Shown here: one piece after another, positions 1-8,473 of the stretch
How the letters are laid out: each line of letters opens with the position of its first letter
How positions within the stretch are numbered: position 1 is the stretch's first letter
Assembly: GCA_030614255.1 (NCBI GenBank)
Contig: JAUWKI010000013.1
Location: forward strand, 1-33,022
Reading direction: 5' to 3'
DNA from: Actinomycetes bacterium
Lineage (GTDB): Bacteria; Actinomycetota; Aquicultoria; UBA3085; Oleimmundimicrobiaceae
DNA: 33,022 bases
Position numbers and translations under genes: made by a program
The notes under the pieces: generated by a model
Database searches by the model: none
Seen by the model: only the letters and a program-made list of their open reading frames with translations
Told to the model about the DNA's origin: nothing

Positions 1-21
1 TAACCTCCTTACCTGTTGATT

Positions 22-63
22 GGTAACCATTAGACCTCCTTATCTTAAGTCTAATAGGTTACC
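22..63. repeat. Imperfect inverted repeat at left edge
   Basis: GGTAACC-ATTAGAC (22-35) pairs with GTCTAATAGGTTACC (49-63), with one bulged base and a 13-base loop. The 9-mer ACCTCCTTA also occurs twice here (3-11 and 35-43). It lies just upstream of a transposase-related fragment, so it may be the subterminal hairpin of a decayed IS200-like element. An operator is the alternative. Confidence 0.5.
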
Positions 64-114
64 ATGCCAGCCTATTTTTCGGGAATTTTAATTGTCGTTG
101 ATCGGTAATTTTAA

Positions 115-330
115 TTGTCGCTCATCAGCAGGGAAAGAAAAGTAGTCGAAGCAAGAAACCTCTTTATATTCATTTCCGTAAGACAACTGGGGTATGGAAG
201 TGCAGAAGTGGCAAAATTTTTAAGAAAAGATACCTCATCCATTACTCACGCTTTAAACAGGATGGAGAAAAAATTAGCAAAAGACAATGTGTTGGTTGAT
301 AAAGTAGATGAAATCGCTTCTCGGATATAA
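115..330 (+). pseudogene. DnaA domain IV-like HTH fragment, probable remnant of a RAYT/IS200-like transposase
   Basis: The 71-residue frame resembles the C-terminal DNA-binding domain of DnaA: an E-A-R-N-L-F-I-F helix, then LGYGSAEVAKFL, then a DTSSITHAL recognition-helix-like segment. Full DnaA is about 450 residues, and no AAA+ or other DnaA part is visible. A stop codon lies directly before the TTG at 115, and the element AATTTTAATTGTCG is duplicated at 84-97 and 107-120 over the junction, so this is a tail rather than a complete gene. Some IS200-like/REP-associated tyrosine transposases end in such a DnaA-like domain, and an AAGCCTGACCCC tag follows 60 bases after the stop. I infer a decayed transposase tail; a small free-standing HTH protein is the alternative. 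Confidence 0.5.
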
Positions 331-380
331 TCTATCACCCTGTCAGCTAAGACTTATTTATTAATTAAAATTCAAAGTTA

Positions 381-405
381 TTCAACTTATTCAAGCCTGA
401 CCCCA
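381..405. repeat. TCAAGCCTGACCCC dispersed repeat tag
   Basis: TTATTCAAGCCTGACCCC matches the core of the larger repeats near 31.46 kb and 32.82 kb. This motif commonly flanks IS200/REP-type transposases. It ends a few bases before the stop of the giant cytochrome gene and gives no obvious terminator for it. Confidence 0.6.
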
Positions 406-410
406 AAGAA

Positions 411-3400
411 CTAGAAATCATCTCCGTGTCTGTGGCAATCAAAACAATACGGCCAACTACTGCCGCCGGTGCCATGAGGAATACTAGTATGGCATTCCTG
501 GCACATATCCCAGGCACCCACGCCGCGGGCGCTGGTTACTGACACCGAGCCACCGTCGATGGTCTCCTTGATATGATAGATATTACTACTTCCGTGGGGA
601 TCGTGGCATTCTGTGCAAGGTAACGGATTCATGGGTGATTTATAAGGAGCACTTATACGAGAACCCCCGGAACCACTACCGTGAGCATCAGTAGTATATG
701 CTGTTGCAATATTTTTGGTTTTTGTCGCCGTCCATGTAACACTTGAAGGAGGAGAATTATCATGACATTTATTACAGAAAGTAGGTGTATCGAGCTTCGT
801 TTCATCTCCAGTTGTATAATTTACAGTCATAGTTGTCACAAAGTGTTGGGTTCTGTCATCTGGATTGATAACCACACTTGAAGTGCTACTTAGCGAGGTC
901 GTGTTTATATGTGCATTGTGACAATCACCGCATTCCATTTTAACGCCATCTGATTGATAAGTATGTTGATCAGCATATGAGATATCATGCTGAGTATTAA
1001 TCAAGGCATTCGTTCCAGCCGAAAATCCAGTTGCGCTTCCTTTGTTGAACTGATTCTCAATATCTATTCCATTAACTGAGCTTGCCACCGAGTGACAAGC
1101 GCCGCTTGAAGACGAACCGCCATAACATAAGTACTCTTCATCGCTATATGTGCTATCTGAGCTTGTTCCATATGCCCATCTTAAAAGCAGATAGTCGAAG
1201 GCCGTACCGTCTCCCCTGTCTTTTCCATGAGGATTGTGGCAGTTTATGCACTGTTTCGCTTCAGCTCCACCCGTTTCGAAACCACCTCCAGTATCGGAGG
1301 TCGATGGCCACACATTATAAGCACTCGCGCTCACCCCATGGCCCGAAGCCGTATAAGTTGTCTTACCCCTATACGAATATGTGGAGCCAAATGAAACGGA
1401 TGAATCATCGTGACACATGTAACATAGTTGATTCTTCTCGGACGCAAGATAACTTGTGTCTCTTTGCAAATCCGTGTATCGAGAGCCATGAACATCGTGA
1501 CAGTTCAAACAGAGTCCCCTCGCATACGAAGTATCGGGATAAGTCCCAAGAGCACTTGTCGCCGCACCAGTCGCGTGTTTGCTCGCCTCAAATATGGTCT
1601 CACCCCACCAGGCATCGGCGGTGCCTGTCAAGTAAGATAACTTTTCATGACAGGCGTAGCAAGCCGTATTGTTGTTTCCGGTTACCGTCGTTCCCCTTAT
1701 TGAGCTCCTCACCAATTTAGCGGTGCTGGATGGGTCGTAATGGGGCACATGACAACTGTCGCAGTATTTTATCGTCGAGTCGTCGGGTTCCGTATCGGGC
1801 TCTATAGAGTGCGCTGAATAACACGTTGTGTCCCGATAACCAAATTTGGTCTCTATATCCGTTGAGCTGCCCGTTCCATCGTGGCAGACATAACAAGTAT
1901 CCTTCTGCGTAGTTCTACGGAAGACAAAGGTAGAGCCTACAGCTCTATGTATCTCGTGACAATCTTTGCAAAGATCCGTTGCATCCTCATAAACTCCGTG
2001 AGGCTTTTCGCTACCAGAAGCGGCCTCAGGACCCGCAACATCCGAAAAAGTCCCCAACCCAACTCCATTTCGCGCAAATATAGCGTAGTAATAATCTTCG
2101 CCAGGAATAACCGATGTATCCTGATATGTCAAAGTTACACTATCCGTACTCCCAACAGCCTCATCGGTGCGGTCTACGGTCGCATCGATAGAGCGATAGA
2201 CCTCGTAACCATCTATTTCACTTTCGGCATCAGAGGCCGCAACCCAGTTCACAGTAATTAAACTATCCCCGGGCGTAAGAGTCACATGAGGCGGTGGGGT
2301 TGCCGGCCACACCGGAGGTGTGGAATCCCAGGTCGCTCCATACCCACTAAAGATGGTCGTTACAAGAGATATAGTCGAATTAAGCTCACTTACAACCCCA
2401 CCGGCAAAAGACCAGTCTAAATCATCCCAGTGGGCTAAAAATAGTAAATTTGCCGGATTCGAGGTACTATATCTAACTGTCAAAGTCGCCCCCGAAGACA
2501 AGGTAGCCCCACCAAGACTTATGTCAAAGTAATCACTTATCAACGTTAAACCAGCAGGTGCAGTCGTATCGTAAATATCCACCGTAGTATTTGCCGAGAG
2601 TGCGTTCGGGGGAATCACCAAAGAAATTTCTCCGTTTGCCGCCTCAAGAGAACCACCGTTAATTTTACTTATCGTCTTGGACATGTTGGTCTTCTCGTTC
2701 CTTGCCCTAGAGGTTTTACTGCTTTCATTTTGAGTTCCTTGGTCAATTGCCGATATCTTGTACCAGTAGTACTGTTTGTTCTTAGTAATGACATCATCGT
2801 AGGTCGTGACCCCAACATCGGTTGAGTGAATGGGGTTGTAAGACCCTTTTTCGGAAGAAGCACGATATATCTTATAGAAGACATTCGCCTCGGGATTTAA
2901 ATTCCAAGTAAGGTAATTTTTGCCGTCTTGTGCTTCCACAACAAGCCCCGATGGAATCTGCGGTGGACGGGTAGAAAAACTCCAAGTATAGTTGCTTGCC
3001 ATGTTATGTCCTGCCAAATCTTTTACCCCCGTAGTTATGGTGGCGGTATAGTTGTGGTCGGTCACAAGGTCTGAGGTCGGATTAAGGGTTGCCTTTTTAA
3101 GCAATTCGTCGTAGCTTACCGCGCCCGTTACGCTGCTTCCAATTGTATCGTCATAAAGGGTAAATGTGGACGTAGTTATGGTGCCGGGCTCCATCGATTC
3201 ACTGAAAGTAGCATAGATGTTTGCCGCATTAGCAACACCAACAGAGCCATCAACAGGGTCTGTGCTCAAAACAGTTGGAGGCGTTGTATCTACCGTTACC
3301 GTGTTCCCGGCGCTTGGGGTCTCGACATTGCCCGCATTATCGGTTGCCTTAGATTGTATGGTGTAAGTTCCATCTTCAGGCAAGGTCCAGACATACTCCC

Positions 3401-4508
3401 AGGTGCTAAAGTTGGTTCCCGTATTTGTAGCCGCATTCCAGGTATCGCCGCCATTGGTTGAGGTTTGAACCCCCCCTACATCCGAGCCAGGAGATGGGTC
3501 GCTCGCCGTTCCCGTCACTGTATATGTGGGGCCAGAGGTTATATAGCTACCATCGGTGGGAGCAGTTACCGTAGATGAGGCGTGCTGGGTATCGATTTTA
3601 AAATCGCAGACTTTAGTTACCTCCTGATTTGTGTAATTGTCAACGCTGTAATACCAGATGTCGCGCCAACCCTCGGTACTGGACTGAACAGCCCCGGAGT
3701 ATGTTGAAAATCCCGTTGTTGGAGTAGCTACACCATGTGCCGTCCATTGATAATAAGTGGCCCCCGGCTCATCTCTGGTGAGAGTAACCGTTGGGTTAGT
3801 TATATACCAACTGTTATTGCCGTCAGGAGATGTGGGATTTACTGAAAGAGTAGTTACCGGAGGAGTTGTGTCATATACGATATCCAAACTTATATCGTCA
3901 AAGTCGGCCCCACACTGCCCCTTATCAGAGCCCATAGCCGCGCCGGCCTGTAAATTCCAGCATATTTTGATAGTCCAACTGCCAGTCGCTCCCGCCTGAA
4001 TATTGCTTTTTACATCTATGTTGGTTTGAGCATTCCAAGCACCCGTTCCCACAGCTTGAGTTGCGATATCCGTCCACTCATAGTGGGTAATCGAACCGGG
4101 ATCAATTAACTGAACTTTGATATTATGCTTTTGTGAGGTGGCATTTACGGCCCATTTCCGCCAGGTGAAGTTCAAAGTCGCACTGACAACGTGGGCATCG
4201 ATATAATCCACGGTAAAACTCTGAGTAGCATTCCCCGCCCATGTGTCCCCATCTGCACGTTTGGTTTGACCGCGCATGCAGCCAGTGCCATCGGCCGTGG
4301 CCGTATCGGTATTGTATAAAATCCCATCATCACTACTACTGGAGGCAGCTTTTGAAAGCGTCCAATTGTTTAAATTTCCATTAAAGGTCCCGTTTGTTAT
4401 AACATTAGCAGCAAAGCTAAAAGTGGAGATAATTATGCATAAAATACACACGGTCAATACCAAGAAACCTTGTTTTATTCTCTTTTTGCCTCTTAAAAGA
4501 GACTTCAT
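411..4508 (-). CDS. Giant secreted multihaem cytochrome with Ig/FN3-like domains
   Basis: This is a 1365-residue exported protein. A signal peptide (residues about 1-34, cleavage near SFA|ANV) precedes a beta-sandwich domain (about 38-212), Ig-like and chitobiase-like domains (214-412), a Big_5-like domain opening PPTVLSTDPVDGSVG (414-512), FN3 (515-600), a ZU5-like stretch (610-730) and a second FN3 (740-840). The last 520 residues hold 12 CXXCH motifs plus one CX9CH (CYGGSSSSGACH), often as CxxCHxxHG doublets. One position reads CYSAH, so a haem cysteine appears lost. The track starts at TTG 4520, but that codon lies inside the ribosome site: GGAG-N6-ATG supports ATG at 4508. It is last in an NHL-TPR-cytochrome gene order, about 420 bases after the TPR gene. 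The beta domains suggest adhesion or protein contact outside the membrane, with the haem tail as an electron relay or acceptor-binding end. The export and haem assignment is solid; the partner and substrate are unknown. Confidence 0.88.
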   Translation of the reverse strand: MKSLLRGKKRIKQGFLVLTVCILCIIISTFSFAANVITNGTFNGNLNNWTLSKAASSSSDDGILYNTDTATADGTGCMRGQTKRADGDTWAGNATQSFTVDYIDAHVVSATLNFTWRKWAVNATSQKHNIKVQLIDPGSITHYEWTDIATQAVGTGAWNAQTNIDVKSNIQAGATGSWTIKICWNLQAGAAMGSDKGQCGADFDDISLDIVYDTTPPVTTLSVNPTSPDGNNSWYITNPTVTLTRDEPGATYYQWTAHGVATPTTGFSTYSGAVQSSTEGWRDIWYYSVDNYTNQEVTKVCDFKIDTQHASSTVTAPTDGSYITSGPTYTVTGTASDPSPGSDVGGVQTSTNGGDTWNAATNTGTNFSTWEYVWTLPEDGTYTIQSKATDNAGNVETPSAGNTVTVDTTPPTVLSTDPVDGSVGVANAANIYATFSESMEPGTITTSTFTLYDDTIGSSVTGAVSYDELLKKATLNPTSDLVTDHNYTATITTGVKDLAGHNMASNYTWSFSTRPPQIPSGLVVEAQDGKNYLTWNLNPEANVFYKIYRASSEKGSYNPIHSTDVGVTTYDDVITKNKQYYWYKISAIDQGTQNESSKTSRARNEKTNMSKTISKINGGSLEAANGEISLVIPPNALSANTTVDIYDTTAPAGLTLISDYFDISLGGATLSSGATLTVRYSTSNPANLLFLAHWDDLDWSFAGGVVSELNSTISLVTTIFSGYGATWDSTPPVWPATPPPHVTLTPGDSLITVNWVAASDAESEIDGYEVYRSIDATVDRTDEAVGSTDSVTLTYQDTSVIPGEDYYYAIFARNGVGLGTFSDVAGPEAASGSEKPHGVYEDATDLCKDCHEIHRAVGSTFVFRRTTQKDTCYVCHDGTGSSTDIETKFGYRDTTCYSAHSIEPDTEPDDSTIKYCDSCHVPHYDPSSTAKLVRSSIRGTTVTGNNNTACYACHEKLSYLTGTADAWWGETIFEASKHATGAATSALGTYPDTSYARGLCLNCHDVHGSRYTDLQRDTSYLASEKNQLCYMCHDDSSVSFGSTYSYRGKTTYTASGHGVSASAYNVWPSTSDTGGGFETGGAEAKQCINCHNPHGKDRGDGTAFDYLLLRWAYGTSSDSTYSDEEYLCYGGSSSSGACHSVASSVNGIDIENQFNKGSATGFSAGTNALINTQHDISYADQHTYQSDGVKMECGDCHNAHINTTSLSSTSSVVINPDDRTQHFVTTMTVNYTTGDETKLDTPTFCNKCHDNSPPSSVTWTATKTKNIATAYTTDAHGSGSGGSRISAPYKSPMNPLPCTECHDPHGSSNIYHIKETIDGGSVSVTSARGVGAWDMCQECHTSIPHGTGGSSWPYCFDCHRHGDDF

Positions 4509-4929
4509 CTCTAGCTCCAATTTTTAGTCTTCATAAAACTACTCCACAACCCTTTTTTTCTATACGACCCATAATTCCCCATCTTTTAACTGGGTCTGAT
4601 CTAAGGTTTAGATATTTAAAAATATTACTTAGCTATGAAATTATACATCTTTTTATTCTGCCCATAACAAACTTGCCGTCTAACAGACAGCTATAAAAAT
4701 CGCCTCTACTACTATGTTCTTTCTAAATTTATCGGCAGCATTAAGCTTTTCCTTAATGGAGCCCCACAGGTTAAGCCTGTGATACTCCCTTGCACGTCCA
4801 ATCGGGCAACATCCCCTGCCTGTCGGCAGATAGGGTCTGCGTCGAAGGATAAAGTTGAACTTTTTTTCACAAAGAAAATTATTGTACTTAATTTCGGCCT
4901 ATTCTCCTAGTGACACACTCCGATTTGAC
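4509..4929 (-). other. Noncoding gap with hairpins and a REP-like palindrome, leader of the giant cytochrome gene
   Basis: No convincing ORF is present. On the minus strand there are two adjacent perfect hairpins, CACAGG-CTTAA-CCTGTG (4781-4765) and ATTAAG-GAAAAG-CTTAAT (4757-4740). A GTCTGTTAGAC hairpin follows, and a REP-like CCTGCCTGTCGGCAG lies at 4814-4832. The cluster of hairpins could be a structured leader or small RNA for the downstream cytochrome, or just repeats. I could not match it to a known riboswitch class. Confidence 0.4.
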
Positions 4930-5658
4930 TTATTCTGAATGCTCCTCTAACAATTCCTTCGCTTGGTCGTTGTCGGGGTCTATTTCTAATGCATTTTGCC
5001 ACTCGGTTATAGCTTGTTCTTTTTTGTCATTTTCCAAGTACACCAAACCGAGCTCTGTATGAACCGTGGCCATATCAAACCCGTAGGGATTAATATCGAC
5101 TATCTTCTCGTAGTGCAATTCCGCCTCGTCAAATTCTCCTTCGTCGAAATACATCTTGGCCAGCATAAATCTCGCACCGACAAAACTTTTGTCGTTTCTC
5201 ACAGCTTTTTTCATCGTCGCAATTGCCCAATTTTTCTTTCCCTTCGCCTTATAAACAATTGCCAAATTATAAAGTGCTCTTGAGTCATCCGGTTTTAGCT
5301 CAACCGCCTTCTCGTATGCATCCACCGCTTTATCAATATCTCCGAGAGATTCATATGTTTGACCTAAAAGATATTGAGCTTCAAAATCTTTTGGGTTGTT
5401 GGCAACAACTCTCTCTAACTCTTCCAACGCTTCTTCAAGCTTTCCTTTTTCATAAGAGGAAAATGCCTTCTGGTAGCTTCCGGTTTTTGTTACAGAGGGC
5501 TCCTTCTTCCCCCGTTCATACAGAAAATTGGGGACTTGAAAATAGACGGACAAAACCGCCATCGCCAACACAATTATTATTACAATTCCTAAAAACAGCT
5601 TTCTCTTCTTAAGTGGGCTGGAAATGTTTCTTAACTTATGTTTTCCTACTTTTCTTAT
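4930..5658 (-). CDS. Membrane-anchored TPR protein
   Basis: The protein has a short basic N-terminus, one membrane segment (KLFLGIVIIIVLAMAVLSVYF, about residues 21-42) and four to five TPR units of 34 residues (for example AQYLLGQTYESLGDIDKAVDAYEKA). It probably scaffolds protein contacts outside the membrane. The ORF track starts at GTG 5571, but that would cut the membrane helix in half and has no ribosome site. The open frame continues to an ATA codon at 5658, which sits four bases after AGGTGAG and directly after an in-frame TAA. I therefore take ATA 5658 as the likely start (242 residues); sequence error of an ATG is possible. The gene sits 62 bases after the NHL gene and ahead of the giant cytochrome. 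TPR proteins in such loci are often called assembly factors, and that role is inferred here. Confidence 0.82.
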   Translation of the reverse strand: MRKVGKHKLRNISSPLKKRKLFLGIVIIIVLAMAVLSVYFQVPNFLYERGKKEPSVTKTGSYQKAFSSYEKGKLEEALEELERVVANNPKDFEAQYLLGQTYESLGDIDKAVDAYEKAVELKPDDSRALYNLAIVYKAKGKKNWAIATMKKAVRNDKSFVGARFMLAKMYFDEGEFDEAELHYEKIVDINPYGFDMATVHTELGLVYLENDKKEQAITEWQNALEIDPDNDQAKELLEEHSE

Positions 5659-5720
5659 TTAACTCACCTTTCCCTGATGATTATTCAAAGCGTTGCAGAG
5701 CCTTAAATAACTTTTTCAAA

Positions 5721-6692
5721 CTAGTACGTCCAAACCCTTACTATGTTCTCGGTGCGGTCTGCCACAAATATTTTATCATCTTTAAGCCCAATAGCTACAT
5801 CATTTGGAGCCGTTAAAATAGACTCTTCGTTTTGACCATAAGAAAAAAGAAACTTCCCCTCACCACTAAAGACGAGAACCGCGCGAGCAAAGATGTCCGC
5901 AACATGAATTCTGTTTAGGTTATCTATGGCAACTCCCTTTGGTAGCTGAAGCGCGATTTCCGGTCCGCCGTCGCTAATTTCAAATTCAAATTTGCCATCG
6001 GAGTTGAAGACCTGAATTCTACCATTGTTGGAGTCCGCAACATAAATTCTTCCGTTCTTATCCACTGCAACCCCATTAGGATATAAAAACTCTTCAATCT
6101 CGTTGCCATATTTCCCTATCGTCTGCAAAAGTTTTCCACCTAAGCTAAATATTTTTATGGTGTGATCACCGATATCGGTCACATAAAATTTTTCATTGCT
6201 ATATGTTAGAGCTAACGGCTTTATCATAACCTTATGCTCTTTGGGAAAATCATGCAGATAATTACCGTCGGAGTCAAAAACCATGAGCCGTCGACTTTTA
6301 ATTTCCGAAACGTAAATATTTTTGCCCGGGCCAATTGTAATACCTGCAGGATAAGTTTCTGGTTGGTCAGTTGGGAGGGAGAACGAGAACAAAAAACTTC
6401 CCTTTGAAGTAAAAACCTTGATTTTCCCGTTTAAACTATCGGTGACATAGACTTTGTTTTCCGAAACTGCCACGCTAAGAGGTCTATTCAGAGCTCCCTC
6501 TCCAGTTTCTTTGCCAATATTGTATAGAAATTCGACGGGTTCGCCCTCTGTTTCTCCCTGAGGAGTGATAAAATTATAGTAATAAATTATCAGAAATAAA
6601 AGCGCCGCAAACAGTACAGCAACGAGGCACAACATAGATATATGTTTCCATTTTCTTTTATTAAATCTTCCGGTCTTTCTAGAAGACGCCAC
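5721..6692 (-). CDS. Membrane-anchored NHL-repeat beta-propeller protein
   Basis: This protein has 323 residues. A basic N-terminus and one membrane helix (about 17-40) are followed by a propeller of about six NHL repeats, seen as recurring NRPLSVAVSENKVYVTD, YPNGVAVDKNGRIYVAD and LPKGVAIDNLNRIHVAD blades. The topology puts the propeller outside the membrane. NHL propellers are typically binding or scaffold modules, and no catalytic motif is visible. The GTG start at 6692 is preceded by GGAGG with five-base spacing. It heads the gene order NHL, TPR, giant cytochrome. A paralogue (14133..15101) precedes the 6-haem cytochrome, which supports a role in cytochrome export, folding or surface assembly, although that is inference. 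Confidence 0.85.
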   Translation of the reverse strand: MASSRKTGRFNKRKWKHISMLCLVAVLFAALLFLIIYYYNFITPQGETEGEPVEFLYNIGKETGEGALNRPLSVAVSENKVYVTDSLNGKIKVFTSKGSFLFSFSLPTDQPETYPAGITIGPGKNIYVSEIKSRRLMVFDSDGNYLHDFPKEHKVMIKPLALTYSNEKFYVTDIGDHTIKIFSLGGKLLQTIGKYGNEIEEFLYPNGVAVDKNGRIYVADSNNGRIQVFNSDGKFEFEISDGGPEIALQLPKGVAIDNLNRIHVADIFARAVLVFSGEGKFLFSYGQNEESILTAPNDVAIGLKDDKIFVADRTENIVRVWTY

Positions 6693-7328
6693 TTCTGCCT
6701 CCAGGTCATAATCGTCTATAAATATTAATTGATAGAAATTATAAATATATTAACAAAACCAGCTAAACTTAGCCACCAGCCCCTTAGTCGGTAGTCTGTT
6801 AGTGAGGAGTCGGTAGTTTGTTGGCCAGATTGCTGGTTTTACTATACTCTATACTCCATACTCTATCAGCCATCTGCCATCTGCCATCTGCCATCAGTTG
6901 GGAGTCTCTTAGTTGGGAGTTGGGAGTCGGGAGTTGGTAACTTTGAGATTGCTTCGGTCGCTTCGCTTTCTCGCAACGACAGAAAAGTTCTTTATCTTTA
7001 CCCGTTACCCCTTACCCTTTAACTTTCAGCTATAAGCCATATCATTTAAAACCAGCTCCCTGCCTCCAAGAAAATCAAAAGAGCTTTTCGTAAGATTTGG
7101 GTTTTTTAATATCCCGTGGTTCTTACTCGGAGCGACTCTGAGCACGCCGTTAAACGAGCAAAACTCGAGTAGTAGCGGCACCGTGCCTACCGGCAGACAG
7201 GTAAGCAGAGTCTCCAGTGAGAGCCACAAAAAAAGAAATTTTAGGCAAGTAAGAAAATGAAGGAGAATAAAGTTTCGCTCTGCAAGGGTGAACGAGTAAG
7301 CACTGTCTCTTTATTTTACAAGTTCTCA
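6693..7328. repeat. Repeat-rich intergenic region between divergent NHL and 12-haem genes
   Basis: It holds word-like runs (CCATCTGCCATCTGCC; GGGAGTTGGGAGTCGGGAG, about 6780-6935), an AGATTGCTTCGGTCGCTTCG element (6945-6982), a REP-like palindrome CCGTGCCTACCGGCAGACAGG (7181-7203), and a longer repeat at 7030-7235 described separately. The short track ORFs here are not credible genes. Confidence 0.6.
7030..7235 (-). repeat. Copy A of a ~200-base dispersed repeat
   Basis: Read on the minus strand, it shares blocks with 12400-12764: the TTTAAATGATATGG end, a TTTTGATTTTC/TTTTGTTTTTC segment followed by GGAG, GGGTCGC/GAGTCGC and AACGAGCAA-like blocks, a TACCGTGCC-type REP palindrome, and CACAAAAAAA-n-AATTTTAG at the other end. 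A nested stem GCCG..CGAGCAAAACTCG..CGGC lies at about 7147-7179. Both copies lie in gaps between a cytochrome gene and another gene. It may be a decayed MITE-like unit. Confidence 0.45.
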
Positions 7329-7377
7329 CTTGGCAAAATATACTTCATTTGCCAAGATAACATCACATCTGTAAAAT
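7329..7377 (+). promoter_or_regulatory. sigma-A-like promoter overlapped by a perfect 9-bp inverted repeat
   Basis: CTTGGCAAA (7329-7337), 10 bases, then TTTGCCAAG (7348-7356) is a perfect palindrome. Its right arm contains a -35-like TTGCCA (7349-7354), followed after 17 bases by TAAAAT (7372-7377). This is a plausible repressor or activator operator for the pair of 12-haem cytochrome genes. The regulator is unknown, and the site does not match the Rex consensus. Confidence 0.5.
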
Positions 7378-7453
7378 ATAAGCCGCTAAACTGCGTAACT
7401 GCTGCGAGGCAACCTGCATGTCGACAGGCAAAACATATGAGGTACCGAAAGCT

Positions 7454-8473
7454 ATGAAAAAACGAGAAAGAAGGAAGAAGAAAGAGAATAACGGTTCATC
7501 TAAAAAGACCAAGAGACCATCTTTAAAAACAATCATCCTGAGCATCGTCGTCTTGGCCGTTGTCGCTTTGGCCATTCTGCTAATAATAGTGACGACTTAT
7601 AGCGAAGAATCCCAGGAAATATTCTGTAAGACCTGTCATGTTATAAGAGATGAATTTGATGCTCTAAAAGACTCGCCTCATAAGGACGTACCTTGTTTAT
7701 CATGCCACAGCGACCCCGGCATACTCGGTTTCTCTTCTAGGATGATAAGTGGATTACAAAATGCTTTGTCTTACACATTTGAAAGTTATGAAGAACCCAT
7801 CGTTTCGGAAGTATCAAACGAGGCCTGTTTAACATGCCATTCTGATATAAAAAGGGGATTAGCGATAAATAACGCTATACAAGTAAGCCACAAAGAGTTT
7901 TTAGCCGCTGGGTACAAATGCTCTGACTGTCACAATACGGTGGCACATGGAGACTCTATTGCCCAACCAAAAATGCCCCACATGGATAAATGTACCGCTT
8001 GCCACAACAATAAGGATGCTCCAACAACCTGTGATTTATGCCATATGAAAGAAATGAAAAGAGAGGTCAGAGCTTCAGGACCATGGGCAATAACCCATGG
8101 CTCTACATGGGAAAGAACCCATGGGATGGGAAACTTAACCACGTGTATCATATGTCATGAAACTGAAAAATGCGCAAAGTGCCATATCGAAATGCCTCAC
8201 CCCGAAAGTTGGCCTTACATTCACGGAGATAAAGCCAAAAATGTGAGCAAGGAGGATGATTGCTACAATTGCCATGTAAAGAGCTTTTGTAAAGATTGTC
8301 ACAGAGTTGAGATGCCTCACCCGACGGGATTCTTACCGGAACACCCAAAGGTGGTCCAAAAAGAGGGAGATGAGATATGTTACAACTGCCACGTAAAAGG
8401 CGATTGTAGAGCATGCCATGAAAGACATACACACCCAGGGCTCCATCCTTCAGAGATAGAGGGATTAAATTGA
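7454..8473 (+). CDS. NapC/NirT-like membrane-anchored 12-haem cytochrome
   Basis: The N-terminus is lysine-rich with one membrane helix (about residues 24-47), followed by 12 CXXCH motifs to the end. The opening FCKTCHVIRDEFDALKDSPHKDV..CLSCHSDPG follows the NapC/NirT/NrfH quinol-dehydrogenase pattern, so it likely takes electrons from the quinone pool to exported haems. The HNTVAHG, MPHP and CxxCH-EMPH blocks recur in the next gene. The track start (ATG 7418) lies within a REP-like CCTGCATGTCGACAGGC palindrome, so I prefer ATG 7454 (MKKRERRKKK); both have a GAGG upstream and the choice is uncertain. The downstream gene overlaps by four bases (TTGA), so the two are translationally coupled and probably form a complex. 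The pair is the only cytochrome unit here on the plus strand. Confidence 0.85.
   Translation: MKKRERRKKKENNGSSKKTKRPSLKTIILSIVVLAVVALAILLIIVTTYSEESQEIFCKTCHVIRDEFDALKDSPHKDVPCLSCHSDPGILGFSSRMISGLQNALSYTFESYEEPIVSEVSNEACLTCHSDIKRGLAINNAIQVSHKEFLAAGYKCSDCHNTVAHGDSIAQPKMPHMDKCTACHNNKDAPTTCDLCHMKEMKREVRASGPWAITHGSTWERTHGMGNLTTCIICHETEKCAKCHIEMPHPESWPYIHGDKAKNVSKEDDCYNCHVKSFCKDCHRVEMPHPTGFLPEHPKVVQKEGDEICYNCHVKGDCRACHERHTHPGLHPSEIEGLN

Noticed and set aside
1082-1720. 212-residue plus-strand ORF
   Set aside because: It lies wholly inside the giant cytochrome; the repeated His/Cys-rich reading is the antisense of haem motifs.
4861-4885. Second Rex-like site (TTGTGAA on the minus strand at about 4866-4872)
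   Set aside because: Only one half matches, spacing of any partner is wrong and it is far from a start.
7026-7229. 67-residue ORF (minus)
   Set aside because: Matches only the dispersed repeat also present at 12.4 kb; no start signal.
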